From Candidatus Sulfopaludibacter sp. SbA3 (GTDB lineage: Bacteria; Acidobacteriota; Terriglobia; 20CM-2-55-15): DNA of 6,691 nucleotides. The position numbers were made by a program, and so were the translations under genes. The notes below the pieces were generated by a model. It saw only the letters and a program-made list of their open reading frames with translations. It had not been told where the DNA came from and made no database searches. Numbering within the stretch: the stretch's first letter is position 1; each line of letters starts with the position of its first letter. The stretch spans positions 1 through 6,691 of the forward strand of contig CAMAWS010000189.1 in the NCBI GenBank assembly GCA_945861845.1. Reading direction: 5' to 3'. This document shows, in pieces, positions 1 through 6,165 of the stretch.

Positions 1-165
1 CTGTTCACCTATACATGGAATGGGGCGGCAGCCGGAGAGCACACTCTCGTATCGCGCGTGACCGACGCCAACGGAAAGGTGCAACCGACCACGGAAGACC
101 TGGAAAGCAAGAAATCGTTCCTCGAAGATAACTCCCAGCATCCGCGGAAGGTTAAGATCTCATAA
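1..165 (+). CDS. C-terminal end of a sulfite-oxidase-like molybdopterin oxidoreductase (partial, 5' end outside window)
   Basis: The frame is open from base 1 and stops at TAA 163-165, giving 54 residues. It contains GEHTLVSRVTDANGKVQP and, near the end, FLEDNSQHPRKVKIS. A GEH-T-L-x-x-R-x-T-D-x-x-G-x-x-QP strand pattern followed by a short basic tail is what I associate with the C-terminal Mo-co dimerisation domain (immunoglobulin-like fold) of sulfite oxidases and SoxC/SorA-type sulfite dehydrogenases. Such enzymes oxidise sulfite to sulfate, usually in the periplasm, and pass electrons to a cytochrome. The cofactor-binding half, with its catalytic cysteine and any signal peptide, lies outside the window, so the substrate cannot be confirmed. 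The gene converges on the minus-strand block and no clear terminator follows it. It could also be another member of the wider family with a different substrate. Confidence 0.62.
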   Translation: MFTYTWNGAAAGEHTLVSRVTDANGKVQPTTEDLESKKSFLEDNSQHPRKVKIS

Positions 166-370
166 CGCACTGTGACTGACCTACGCGACATGCAACTAGC
201 GGAAGATCCCAACATCGATTGGACCGGGGTTCAGCCCGACCGATCCCGGATTGCACCGCTGGACAGCAATTCCTTTATCGCTCGGTTGAGGTTGCTAAGC
301 GAACGCGCCAACAGCCTGACGATCCTGCGTAACGCACTCAATCAGGAACAATCCGGTGGCGAGCAACAAT
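166..370. other. Convergent intergenic spacer, no gene recognised
   Basis: This stretch separates the end of the sulfite-oxidase-like gene from the end of the CPBP gene, which is transcribed towards it. A GTG-started frame (172-423, +, 83 codons) crosses it and runs into the CPBP gene, but its translation has no recognisable motif and no ribosome-binding site. I see no tRNA, repeat or strong plus-strand terminator here. Confidence 0.5.
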
Positions 371-387
371 GCCGCGCATCGCGCAGC
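362..387 (-). terminator. Candidate weak terminator of the uvrA-gmhA-DHS-like-CPBP block
   Basis: Read on the minus strand, the CPBP stop codon (392-394) is followed four bases later by GCTGCGC-GAT-GCGCGGC (387-371). This can form a seven-pair stem with one G-U pair and a three-base loop. It is followed by ATTGTTGCT, a poor U-tract. The position just after the last gene is right for a terminator. The short stem and broken U-run make it a weak one, and on the plus strand the G-U pair becomes a C-A mismatch, so it would be one-directional. Confidence 0.35.
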
Positions 388-391
388 CGCG

Positions 392-1183
392 TCAGCCGCC
401 GTCCTTCTGAACCAGGCTGCTGAGCGCAAAAAGCGTGAACAGCGTCGCGTTGTACGCTGTGTGCATGATGAAAGACGGGATGAGCGAGTTCGATCGGTCC
501 CGGGCCTGCGACAGAACGTATCCAACGCCGAAAATCAGCGCGATTCCGGCCCAGCTTCCCCATAACTGCGGAATGTGAAGCAGCGCGAACAGTACGGCGG
601 TTCCTTTCACTGCCACGCGGGGCCCTCCCAGGCCGGCGAGCACTTTAAAAAGGAACCCGCGAAAGATTATTTCTTCAAATAGCGGCGCGACTCCGACTCC
701 GAATAGCGCAAAAACCCACAGGGCCGTCATATTACTGAGAAGTTTTTCGATTGGCGGTGGCTCTGCCGGCGGAAAGAACGAAGAAACCACCAACACCGAG
801 AGGGCCATGGATGCCCCGAACATGACCAGGTGGCCGACACTGAGAGTTTCGTTGCGGAACCAGTGGATGAACTGCAGGAAGGGCTCCCGGTAGACCACCC
901 TGACCAAAATATAAATGAAGCCTACCAGCGCCACGTTCAGGATCGCCTGAATCAGCACCTGCTCCACTGCACTCAAGTCCGTGAACCGCAATTGCGGATT
1001 GAAGACCTGCATGAATCGGAAAATGCCGGCCGGGATCAGAAGCACGGAGCCGATGAAGAAAATTCCGAATCCCACAAGACCGAGAACCATGCCGGGCCGG
1101 GGAAGCTTTTCTGCATGCGCGCCTGGTTGGCACAACTGCTCTTCGGGCTGCTCTCCGGGCTTCGAAACTGGCTGAATTGTCAT
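392..1183 (-). CDS. CPBP-family intramembrane glutamic endopeptidase (CAAX protease/bacteriocin-processing type)
   Basis: This is a 263-residue polytopic membrane protein. All three CPBP (PF02517/Abi) motifs are present: EExxxR at 170-175 (FEEIIFRGFLF), FxxxH at 199-203 (FALLH) and HxxxN at 241-245 (HTAYN). In characterised relatives such as Rce1 these glutamates and histidines form the catalytic centre within the membrane. Hydrophobic segments lie near residues 32-56, 78-97, 117-137, 153-170, 190-207, 211-225 and 236-258, after a polar 30-residue N-terminal tail. The substrate is unknown; bacterial members have been linked to peptide maturation, bacteriocin self-immunity or membrane-protein turnover. 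The ATG start at 1183 overlaps the stop of the upstream gene in ATGA, with a weak AGAGA just before it, so translation is probably coupled. It is the last gene of the block. Family membership is secure; the biological role is not. Confidence 0.9.
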   Translation of the reverse strand: MTIQPVSKPGEQPEEQLCQPGAHAEKLPRPGMVLGLVGFGIFFIGSVLLIPAGIFRFMQVFNPQLRFTDLSAVEQVLIQAILNVALVGFIYILVRVVYREPFLQFIHWFRNETLSVGHLVMFGASMALSVLVVSSFFPPAEPPPIEKLLSNMTALWVFALFGVGVAPLFEEIIFRGFLFKVLAGLGGPRVAVKGTAVLFALLHIPQLWGSWAGIALIFGVGYVLSQARDRSNSLIPSFIMHTAYNATLFTLFALSSLVQKDGG

Positions 1184-2157
1184 TTTCTCTGTAGCGAACC
1201 TTTCAGCGCAGCTGCAATAAGCGGAATCATGATTTCGTGATGTCCCGTCAGCGCCACAGCCTGACCGGAGTTCAGTGTCGGCCGTTTGAGGACGTTCTGG
1301 GTTGGGCGGTAGTGCTGTATGAAATCCAGATTCACCGTCGTGAATTCTTCCAGCCGGTTCCCCAGGTTGCGTACAACCGAGACGGCCTTTAAGAAAACCT
1401 CGGGTAAAACGACAGCCGACCCGACATTGAGATAAACACCACCACCATCGAGATTCCTCGCCATGGCGCAGAAGAGGCGGAAATCCCGATGCGTGGCTTC
1501 TCCGAGCGCTTTACCCGACGTTGTTGGATGTGCGTGAATAATATCGGTGCCGATAGCGACATGGACTGTTACCGGAATCCGGCGGCTGTAGGCTTCCGCT
1601 AGAATACTCGCGTCGCGATGAGCGAATGAGAGCCCCCTGGACTCGCTGTTGACGATGAAATTGCCCAGACCCTCTCCCATGCCAATCGAGTTCGCGACGG
1701 CCAGCTCCACTGCGGCGTTGATATGCTCGCTGGTTTCGCGAGCCATGCCGAACCGGCCGTCACCGATTTGATCATCGACTTCTTCCGACGTTGCTCCGCG
1801 GTACGACACTTCGAAATCGTGAATGGCGGCCGAGCCGTTCATGGCAATGCCGGTAACGAAGCCATCCTTGATCAGGTCGTTGAGAACCGGACCGAGCCCG
1901 ACCTTGATCACGTGGCCGCCAAGGCCCCAGATGATGGGTTTCCCGGTCTCGCGTGCGTAAAGGACTGCGCGGATCAACGTCCGGAGGCTTTCGGCCGCGA
2001 GAATTCGCGGAAGCTTGGCGATCAGGCCGGGAACGTTTTCGGAACCATCGAGTGGTTTGCCGAACATTCCCACATGAACCTTGCTCTTTCGTTCCTCGAC
2101 CGAATAGGTGGAAACAGCGTCGAAGTCGAGCGGCTTGATCGGGTATTGCGAGTCCAC
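1180..2157 (-). CDS. Deoxyhypusine-synthase-like protein, substrate unknown
   Basis: This is a soluble protein of 325 residues starting with GTG at 2157, directly after the gmhA TGA (TGA-GTG). Conserved-looking blocks are GGHVIKVGLGPVLNDLI (80-96), NGSAAIHDFE (107-116), GDGRFGMARETSEHIN (132-147), HVAIGTDIIHAHP (199-211) and YLNVGSAVVLPEVFLKA (242-258). Block 80-116 follows the deoxyhypusine synthase pattern: glycine-rich turn, helix, 'G-F-V' strand, then Ga..HD. The C-terminus (NVLKRPT... to IMIPLIAAAL) lines up by eye with the human enzyme's WGK...PLLVAETF end. This places Lys291 opposite the lysine that forms the imine intermediate (human Lys329). True deoxyhypusine synthase modifies eukaryotic and archaeal eIF5A with a spermidine-derived butylamine. 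Bacteria lack eIF5A, so another NAD-dependent polyamine-type reaction, or an unrelated one, must be considered. An in-frame ATG at residue 31 would give a shorter form, but the GTG start fits the tight spacing. The reading frame is certain; the family assignment is from memory of motifs. Confidence 0.78.
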   Translation of the reverse strand: MDSQYPIKPLDFDAVSTYSVEERKSKVHVGMFGKPLDGSENVPGLIAKLPRILAAESLRTLIRAVLYARETGKPIIWGLGGHVIKVGLGPVLNDLIKDGFVTGIAMNGSAAIHDFEVSYRGATSEEVDDQIGDGRFGMARETSEHINAAVELAVANSIGMGEGLGNFIVNSESRGLSFAHRDASILAEAYSRRIPVTVHVAIGTDIIHAHPTTSGKALGEATHRDFRLFCAMARNLDGGGVYLNVGSAVVLPEVFLKAVSVVRNLGNRLEEFTTVNLDFIQHYRPTQNVLKRPTLNSGQAVALTGHHEIMIPLIAAALKGSLQRK

Positions 2158-2754
2158 TCAGCTTTTACCGTAGATTTCCGGGAAGAGCTGCCGGTCCACA
2201 AGCTCACACAAAATATGTCCCAGTAGAAGGTGTGTTTCCTGGATGCGCGGGGTGTTGCGGCTCGGAACACGGAAGAGAACGTCAACACGATCGTTCATCT
2301 TTCCGCCGGTTTCGCCGGTAAATCCGACGGTGTAGAGGCCCTTCGATCGCGCCATGTCAATGGCTTCGAGCACACTGGGGGAATTCCCGCTCGTTGAAAT
2401 TGCGACAGCGGTATCACCTTCATTGCCGAGCGCCTGAACCTGGCGGGAAAACACTTTCTCATAGCCGTAGTCATTTCCAAGGGCCGTCAGCACCGATGTA
2501 TCCGTTGTCAGCGCCAGGCCCGGCAGGGGCGCACGGTCTCCGGCAAACCGGCCAACCAGTTCCGCAGCCAGGTGTTGTGCGTCTGCCGCACTGCCGCCAT
2601 TTCCGAAAAACAGAACCTTGTGTCCTGTCCGCAGCCCGCGGGTCATTGCTTCCGCCACACGGACGACCTGTTCCTTGTTATCTGCGAAAAAACGCGACTT
2701 CACGCTCAGGCTTTCCGCTACAAACTGGTCGATCAGTTGCGAGACATCTTGCAT
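2158..2754 (-). CDS. gmhA: Phosphoheptose isomerase (sedoheptulose 7-phosphate isomerase)
   Basis: GmhA converts sedoheptulose 7-phosphate to D-glycero-D-manno-heptose 7-phosphate. This is the first committed step to the ADP-heptose used in lipopolysaccharide inner core and some other surface glycans; the enzyme is cytosolic and tetrameric. The 198-residue product has the single SIS domain expected of the family (E. coli GmhA is 192 residues). Phosphate-binding loops are visible at 51-60 (GNGGSAADAQ) and 120-129 (STSGNSPSVL). His61 and Glu65 in HLAAEL, Gln172 and His180 sit where the family has its metal-binding and catalytic residues; Glu65 and His180 match the catalytic pair described for E. 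coli. The ATG start (2754) shares one base with the uvrA stop in TAATG, with GAG about 8-10 bases upstream as a weak ribosome-binding site. No other heptose genes (hldE, gmhB, hldD) are in the window. Its presence implies a diderm cell envelope. Confidence 0.94.
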   Translation of the reverse strand: MQDVSQLIDQFVAESLSVKSRFFADNKEQVVRVAEAMTRGLRTGHKVLFFGNGGSAADAQHLAAELVGRFAGDRAPLPGLALTTDTSVLTALGNDYGYEKVFSRQVQALGNEGDTAVAISTSGNSPSVLEAIDMARSKGLYTVGFTGETGGKMNDRVDVLFRVPSRNTPRIQETHLLLGHILCELVDRQLFPEIYGKS

Positions 2755-5561
2755 TAGTTTTGCTCGATGGTGAGTGCTGCCACCCGCGGCTTTGAGAGAA
2801 TCTGTGCCAATGCCTGGCCCGTGTATGATTTTTTGGAACGCGCGACCTGCTCGGGAGTTCCTGTTGCCAGCACGCGTCCGCCGTGAATTCCGCCATCCGG
2901 TCCAAGATCGATAACCCAGTCGGCAGTTTTAATGACGTCCAGATGGTGTTCGATAATAATCACCGTGTTGCCAAGATCGGTCAATCGGCTCAGTACGTCG
3001 AGCAGCTTTTTCACGTCCTCGAAATGCAAGCCGGTGGTGGGTTCATCGAGGATGTAGAGGGTCTTCCCCGTGGCGCGCTTGCTCAGTTCCTTCGCGAGCT
3101 TGATTCGTTGCGCCTCGCCGCCAGACAGTGTTGTCGCGGCCTGGCCAAGCCCGATGTATCCCAGGCCGACATCCACAAGCGTCTGGAGCCTCATCTGGAC
3201 TTGAGGAATGCTTCCAAGCACGCCGAGCGCGTCAGCGACGGTCGCGTTCAAGAGATCTGCGACCGACATGCCTTTGTATTGAATCGCCAGCGTCTCGCTG
3301 TTGTATCGCTTGCCCCGGCAACCGTCGCACGAGACGTAAACGTTGGGCAGGAAACTCATCTCGATCTTGCGCATCCCGTCGCCCTGGCAGGCTTCACACC
3401 GGCCCCCCTTGACGTTGAAGCTGAATCGGCCGGCTTTGTAGCCGCGCGCGCGGGACTCGGGCAGCATTGCATAGAGTTCGCGAATCGGTGTGAAGACGCC
3501 GGTGTAGGTAGCGGGGTTTGAGCGTGGCGTGCGTCCAATCGCCGACTGGTCAATCTCGATCACCTTGTCGATGTATTCCAGGCCGTCGATCGCCCTGTGA
3601 GCGCCCGGCTCATCGAGCGCGCGATAGATGTTTCTTGCAAGCGTCCTGTAGAGGATCTCGTTGACGAGAGTGGATTTTCCCGACCCCGACACTCCCGTGA
3701 CTACGGTCATCAAGCCGACGGGAAACGACACGTCGATGTTCTGCAGGTTGTGCTCGGTCGCGCCGCGAACCACGACCGCCTTGTCCGTTGCGGGCCGGCG
3801 CTTCTGGGGAACTGGAATTTCCGACCGGCCTGACAGGTAATGTCCCGTCAAGCTGGCCTCGTTGGCCGCAACCATTTCAGGAGTGCCGCTGGCGACGAGA
3901 TATCCGCCTTCGGTGCCGGCGCCCGGTCCAAGGTCGATCACATAGTCGGCCCGCCGGATCGTTTCCTCATCGTGCTCTACCACGACAACCGTGTTGCCGA
4001 GATTCCGCAATTCTTCAAGCGTGGCGAGAAGGCGCCCGTTGTCCTTGTGATGCAGCCCTATCGAAGGCTCGTCAAGAACGTAGAGAACTCCCCGGAGCTT
4101 CGATCCAATCTGCGTCGCCAGGCGTATCCTCTGGCTTTCGCCGCCCGAAAGCGTGTTCGCCGCCCGGTCGAGACTCAGGTAATTGAGTCCAACGGCGTCC
4201 AGAAACTGCAGCCGGTCGCGTATCTCATGAATGATGCGGCCGGCGACAAGCTCCTCGCGTGGGCTGAGATTGAGTTCGGCAAAGAACTTCAGCGCATTCG
4301 TGATGGCCCAGGAAACAATTTCGGCGATGGAGCGATCGGCCACTTTCACGGCCAGGCTTTGAGGCTGCAGGCGGGCGCCCTTGCAGGCCGCACATGGTTT
4401 GGTGACCATGTATTCAGTCAGCTCGTCGGCGGCTTGAAGGTCTCCATCATAGTGGGCGGTCAAAGCCGCTATGATGCCGCCAATCTTTTTGCCGCGTTCC
4501 TTATAGCCGTGAAAAATCGCATTCTGCGCTTTGGGCGGGAGCTGCTCGTAGGGCACAGACAGATCCACTCCAAGGAGCTGTCCGATCTGCAGGATGTTGT
4601 CCTGGAGGTCTTCGTCGAACCAATCGTTCGTCAACGCCAGGCCGCCGGCAAGCAGGGGCCGCGAAGGATCCGCGATGATGCGAGCCGGATCGAAGTCAAA
4701 CTTCATTCCAAGGCCGTTGCAAGCCTCGCACGCGCCATAGATGCTGTTGAAAGAGAACGTTCGGGGCTCGATCGCCTGAATGCTGATCCCGCAGTCCACA
4801 CAGGCCATTTTCTCGGAATAAAGGTGTTCTTCACCATCAACCACGGCGACCAGGACGATGCCCTTGGTCAGCTTCATCGCCTGCTCGATCGAAGCTTCCA
4901 GGCGTTTCTCGATGTCTTTCTTGATCAACAGCCGATCAACGACAATCTCGATGGAATGGTTCTTCTTCTTGTCGAGATCGAGGGTCTCATCGAGATTGTG
5001 AAGCACGCCATCGATCCGCCCGCGCACATAACCGGTTTTTGCCAGCGCCGCCAGTTGCTTTTTGAACTCGCCCTTTCGCCCACGCACGATCGGCGCAAGG
5101 ATCATCACCCGCTCGCCTTCGGGCAGGGCCTTCAGGTGGCGCATGATTTGGTCGGGCGTCTGTTTTGAGATCGGCTTGTCACACTGGTAACAGTGCGGGA
5201 TCCCGATCGACGAAAAGAGAAGCCTCAGGTAATCGTATATTTCCGTGACGGTGCCCACAGTTGACCGAGGGCTTCGCGTGGCCGTCTTCTGTTCTATGGA
5301 GATTGCGGGCGAGAGACCTTCAATGGAGTCGACATCGGGCGGTTCCAGGCGGTCGAGGAACTGCCGAGCGTAGGCCGAGAGAGATTCCACGTACCGGCGC
5401 TGGCCCTCGGCATAGATGGTGTCAAACGCCAGGCTCGACTTGCCCGAGCCACTTAAACCAGTGATTACAGTGAGTTTATTGCGAGGTATTTCGACATTAA
5501 TACTCTTCAGGTTGTGCTGTCGAGCGCCGCGAACGGTGATATTTACGATGGGCCGCTGCAT
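2754..5561 (-). CDS. uvrA: Excinuclease ABC subunit A, damage-sensing ATPase of nucleotide excision repair
   Basis: UvrA dimers bind distorted DNA and load UvrB, which recruits UvrC for dual incision. From ATG 5561 the protein is 935 residues, close to E. coli UvrA (940). The first ABC half has Walker A GLSGSGKS (35-42), a split zinc module with Cys254/257 and Cys278/281, signature LSGGESQ (471-477) and Walker B ending in DEPS (497-500). The second half has Walker A GVSGSGKS (623-630), the zinc finger Cys722/725 and Cys745/748, signature LSGGEAQ (812-818) and DEPT (839-842). Extra CxxC pairs at 124/127 and 390/393 are usual in the family. All motifs are intact. An in-frame TTG at 5612 would add 17 residues, but it has no ribosome-binding site and lies upstream of the candidate -10 box. 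[19 protein letters not shown] is also a typical UvrA beginning. It leads the four-gene block. I found no convincing LexA-type operator. Confidence 0.98.
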   Translation of the reverse strand: MQRPIVNITVRGARQHNLKSINVEIPRNKLTVITGLSGSGKSSLAFDTIYAEGQRRYVESLSAYARQFLDRLEPPDVDSIEGLSPAISIEQKTATRSPRSTVGTVTEIYDYLRLLFSSIGIPHCYQCDKPISKQTPDQIMRHLKALPEGERVMILAPIVRGRKGEFKKQLAALAKTGYVRGRIDGVLHNLDETLDLDKKKNHSIEIVVDRLLIKKDIEKRLEASIEQAMKLTKGIVLVAVVDGEEHLYSEKMACVDCGISIQAIEPRTFSFNSIYGACEACNGLGMKFDFDPARIIADPSRPLLAGGLALTNDWFDEDLQDNILQIGQLLGVDLSVPYEQLPPKAQNAIFHGYKERGKKIGGIIAALTAHYDGDLQAADELTEYMVTKPCAACKGARLQPQSLAVKVADRSIAEIVSWAITNALKFFAELNLSPREELVAGRIIHEIRDRLQFLDAVGLNYLSLDRAANTLSGGESQRIRLATQIGSKLRGVLYVLDEPSIGLHHKDNGRLLATLEELRNLGNTVVVVEHDEETIRRADYVIDLGPGAGTEGGYLVASGTPEMVAANEASLTGHYLSGRSEIPVPQKRRPATDKAVVVRGATEHNLQNIDVSFPVGLMTVVTGVSGSGKSTLVNEILYRTLARNIYRALDEPGAHRAIDGLEYIDKVIEIDQSAIGRTPRSNPATYTGVFTPIRELYAMLPESRARGYKAGRFSFNVKGGRCEACQGDGMRKIEMSFLPNVYVSCDGCRGKRYNSETLAIQYKGMSVADLLNATVADALGVLGSIPQVQMRLQTLVDVGLGYIGLGQAATTLSGGEAQRIKLAKELSKRATGKTLYILDEPTTGLHFEDVKKLLDVLSRLTDLGNTVIIIEHHLDVIKTADWVIDLGPDGGIHGGRVLATGTPEQVARSKKSYTGQALAQILSKPRVAALTIEQN

Positions 5562-5593
5562 AATGTCGAATCCAGAGAAAACAGGAACCTGAC

Positions 5594-5599
5594 ATTGTA
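5594..5599 (-). promoter_or_regulatory. Candidate -10 box for the uvrA block
   Basis: Read on the minus strand this is TACAAT, five of six matches to TATAAT. It lies 32 bases upstream of the uvrA ATG, which would give a 5' untranslated leader of about 25 bases. No good TTGACA-like -35 hexamer sits 16-18 bases further upstream (CAGTTA at spacing 17). The call therefore rests on the -10 box and its position alone. Confidence 0.33.
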
Positions 5600-5646
5600 G
5601 CGTAGCGCCCAAAAATTAACTGGACGAAAACACTCCTCCAGCCTAC

Positions 5647-5680
5647 CTGTGGGCGCGGGGCTTCAGCCCCGTGCCCACAG
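5647..5680. repeat. REP-like 34-base imperfect palindrome / stem-loop
   Basis: The arms CTGTGGGC (5647-5654) and GCCCACAG (5673-5680) pair perfectly. Inside them, after a G-T juxtaposition (5655/5672), CGGGGC (5656-5661) pairs with GCCCCG (5666-5671) around a TTCA loop. The result is a 15-position stem with one G-U pair. The GGGGC-TTCA-GCCCC core is the kind of sequence scattered through genomes as REP or REPIN elements, often moved by RAYT-family Y1 transposases; no such transposase gene is in this window. There is no T-run on either side, so a classical intrinsic terminator is unlikely. It lies about 85 bases upstream of the uvrA start, between uvrA and the decayed-looking stretch. Confidence 0.72.
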
Positions 5681-5722
5681 CGTACTTCCAAAATCCAGCA
5701 CTCCGGTCGAGGCAGCGAATCG

Positions 5723-5911
5723 CTACTCAGGGTGCGCCTTCCGGAATTCGCGCAGTTCGCGGCGGTTCAGTTGCTTATTTCGGACTAATTCCAGGACTGA
5801 CGGCCCTGAAACATCGAGGCGGACGAACTTCTGGTAATACCAGATGCCATTGATTTGTCGATACTCCTTAGTTTTCGGCGATCTCGATCTGGTCCCCTGG
5901 TGCGGTTGGCT
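5723..5911 (-). pseudogene. Possible C-terminal remnant of an unidentified protein
   Basis: On the minus strand one frame is open for 62 codons between TGA (5914-5912) and TAG (5725-5723). It contains no ATG, GTG or TTG. From about 5869 onward it reads like a genuine soluble C-terminus: EYRQINGIWYYQKFVRLDVS, then a hydrophobic SVLELV turn and a basic helix RRELREFRKAHPE. Its last codons (CGC, CTG, CGG, AAG, GCG, CAC) resemble those of the neighbouring minus-strand genes. I do not recognise the family. It may be the tail of a gene that lost its start through deletion or frameshift, or simply a chance open frame. The upstream part of the frame (SQPHQGTRSRSPKT) is low in quality and may lie beyond a frameshift point. 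Confidence 0.3.
5830..5844. promoter_or_regulatory. 15-base perfect palindrome, operator-like
   Basis: TCTGGTA-A-TACCAGA has seven-base arms around a single central base. The form suits a dimeric repressor or toxin-antitoxin-type operator. However, it falls within the possible coding remnant, where it reads Trp-Tyr-Tyr-Gln on the minus strand, and there is no promoter next to it. It may be coincidence. Confidence 0.2.
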
Positions 5912-6165
5912 TCAGGCTTGGTCTTGAACGTCGCAGCCTGTAACACAGAAGCCCTGTGCGCGGATGGACTGGGGCCCATGCATCGGAGCAGTTTTGATTG
6001 ACCTCATGGTCGGCTGGACCCTTCCACAACCCGCTTCCAGCGAATTGGGTCGGAATGAAGGGACTGTAAAATGGGACCTAATCTGCATCTGTTTCGGACA
6101 TATACTCCCGCAGCCCTTTTGGAGGCGCATCAATTTCATCATGTCCTTTGAGTCAGGCTGCTAAC

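Larger units (their letters stand above)
5613..6165. other. Intergenic region between divergent uvrA and the exonuclease-like gene
   Basis: About 550 bases hold no gene I would accept. Within it are the REP-like hairpin (5647-5680), a minus-strand stretch resembling a protein C-terminus (5723-5911) and a 15-base perfect palindrome (5830-5844). A 6-base inverted repeat, CAGGCT/AGCCTG, lies at 5913-5918 and 5935-5940. The plus-strand frame 5964-6164 (66 codons) ends one base before the next gene's ATG, but it has no recognisable motif and no clear ribosome-binding site. A loose promoter-like pair (ATTGGG 6045-6050 and TAAAAT 6067-6072, spacing 16) could serve the downstream gene. I would not rely on it. 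Confidence 0.5.

Noticed and set aside
295..394. Hydrophobic stretch (ALLLATGLFLIEC) on the minus strand just beyond the CPBP stop, hinting at a frameshifted extra transmembrane helix
   Set aside because: The CPBP protein already contains all three motifs and ends at a normal length after the HTAYN helix. The stretch is in another frame and short.
172..423. GTG-started 83-codon plus-strand frame just after the sulfite-oxidase-like gene
   Set aside because: It runs into the CPBP gene on the other strand, has no ribosome-binding site and shows no recognisable motif. The start six bases after a stop is not enough support.
3840..5168. 442-codon open frame on the plus strand, antisense to uvrA
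   Set aside because: It lies wholly within the intact uvrA frame. Its translation shows no domain, and long antisense frames are common opposite GC-rich genes with strong third-position bias.
5578..5593. CAGG-AA-CCTG inverted repeat near the uvrA start as a LexA-type SOS box
   Set aside because: The arms are only four bases. They match neither the CTGT-N8-ACAG nor the GAAC-N4-GTTC type of LexA site.
5647..5680. The palindrome as a rho-independent terminator
   Set aside because: Neither side has a T-run. It also lies upstream of uvrA, with no confident gene ending at it.
5964..6164. 66-codon plus-strand frame ending one base before the exonuclease-like ATG
   Set aside because: The arrangement looks operon-like, but the translation (rich in Trp, Cys and Ile, no pattern) has no recognisable feature and no ribosome-binding site.
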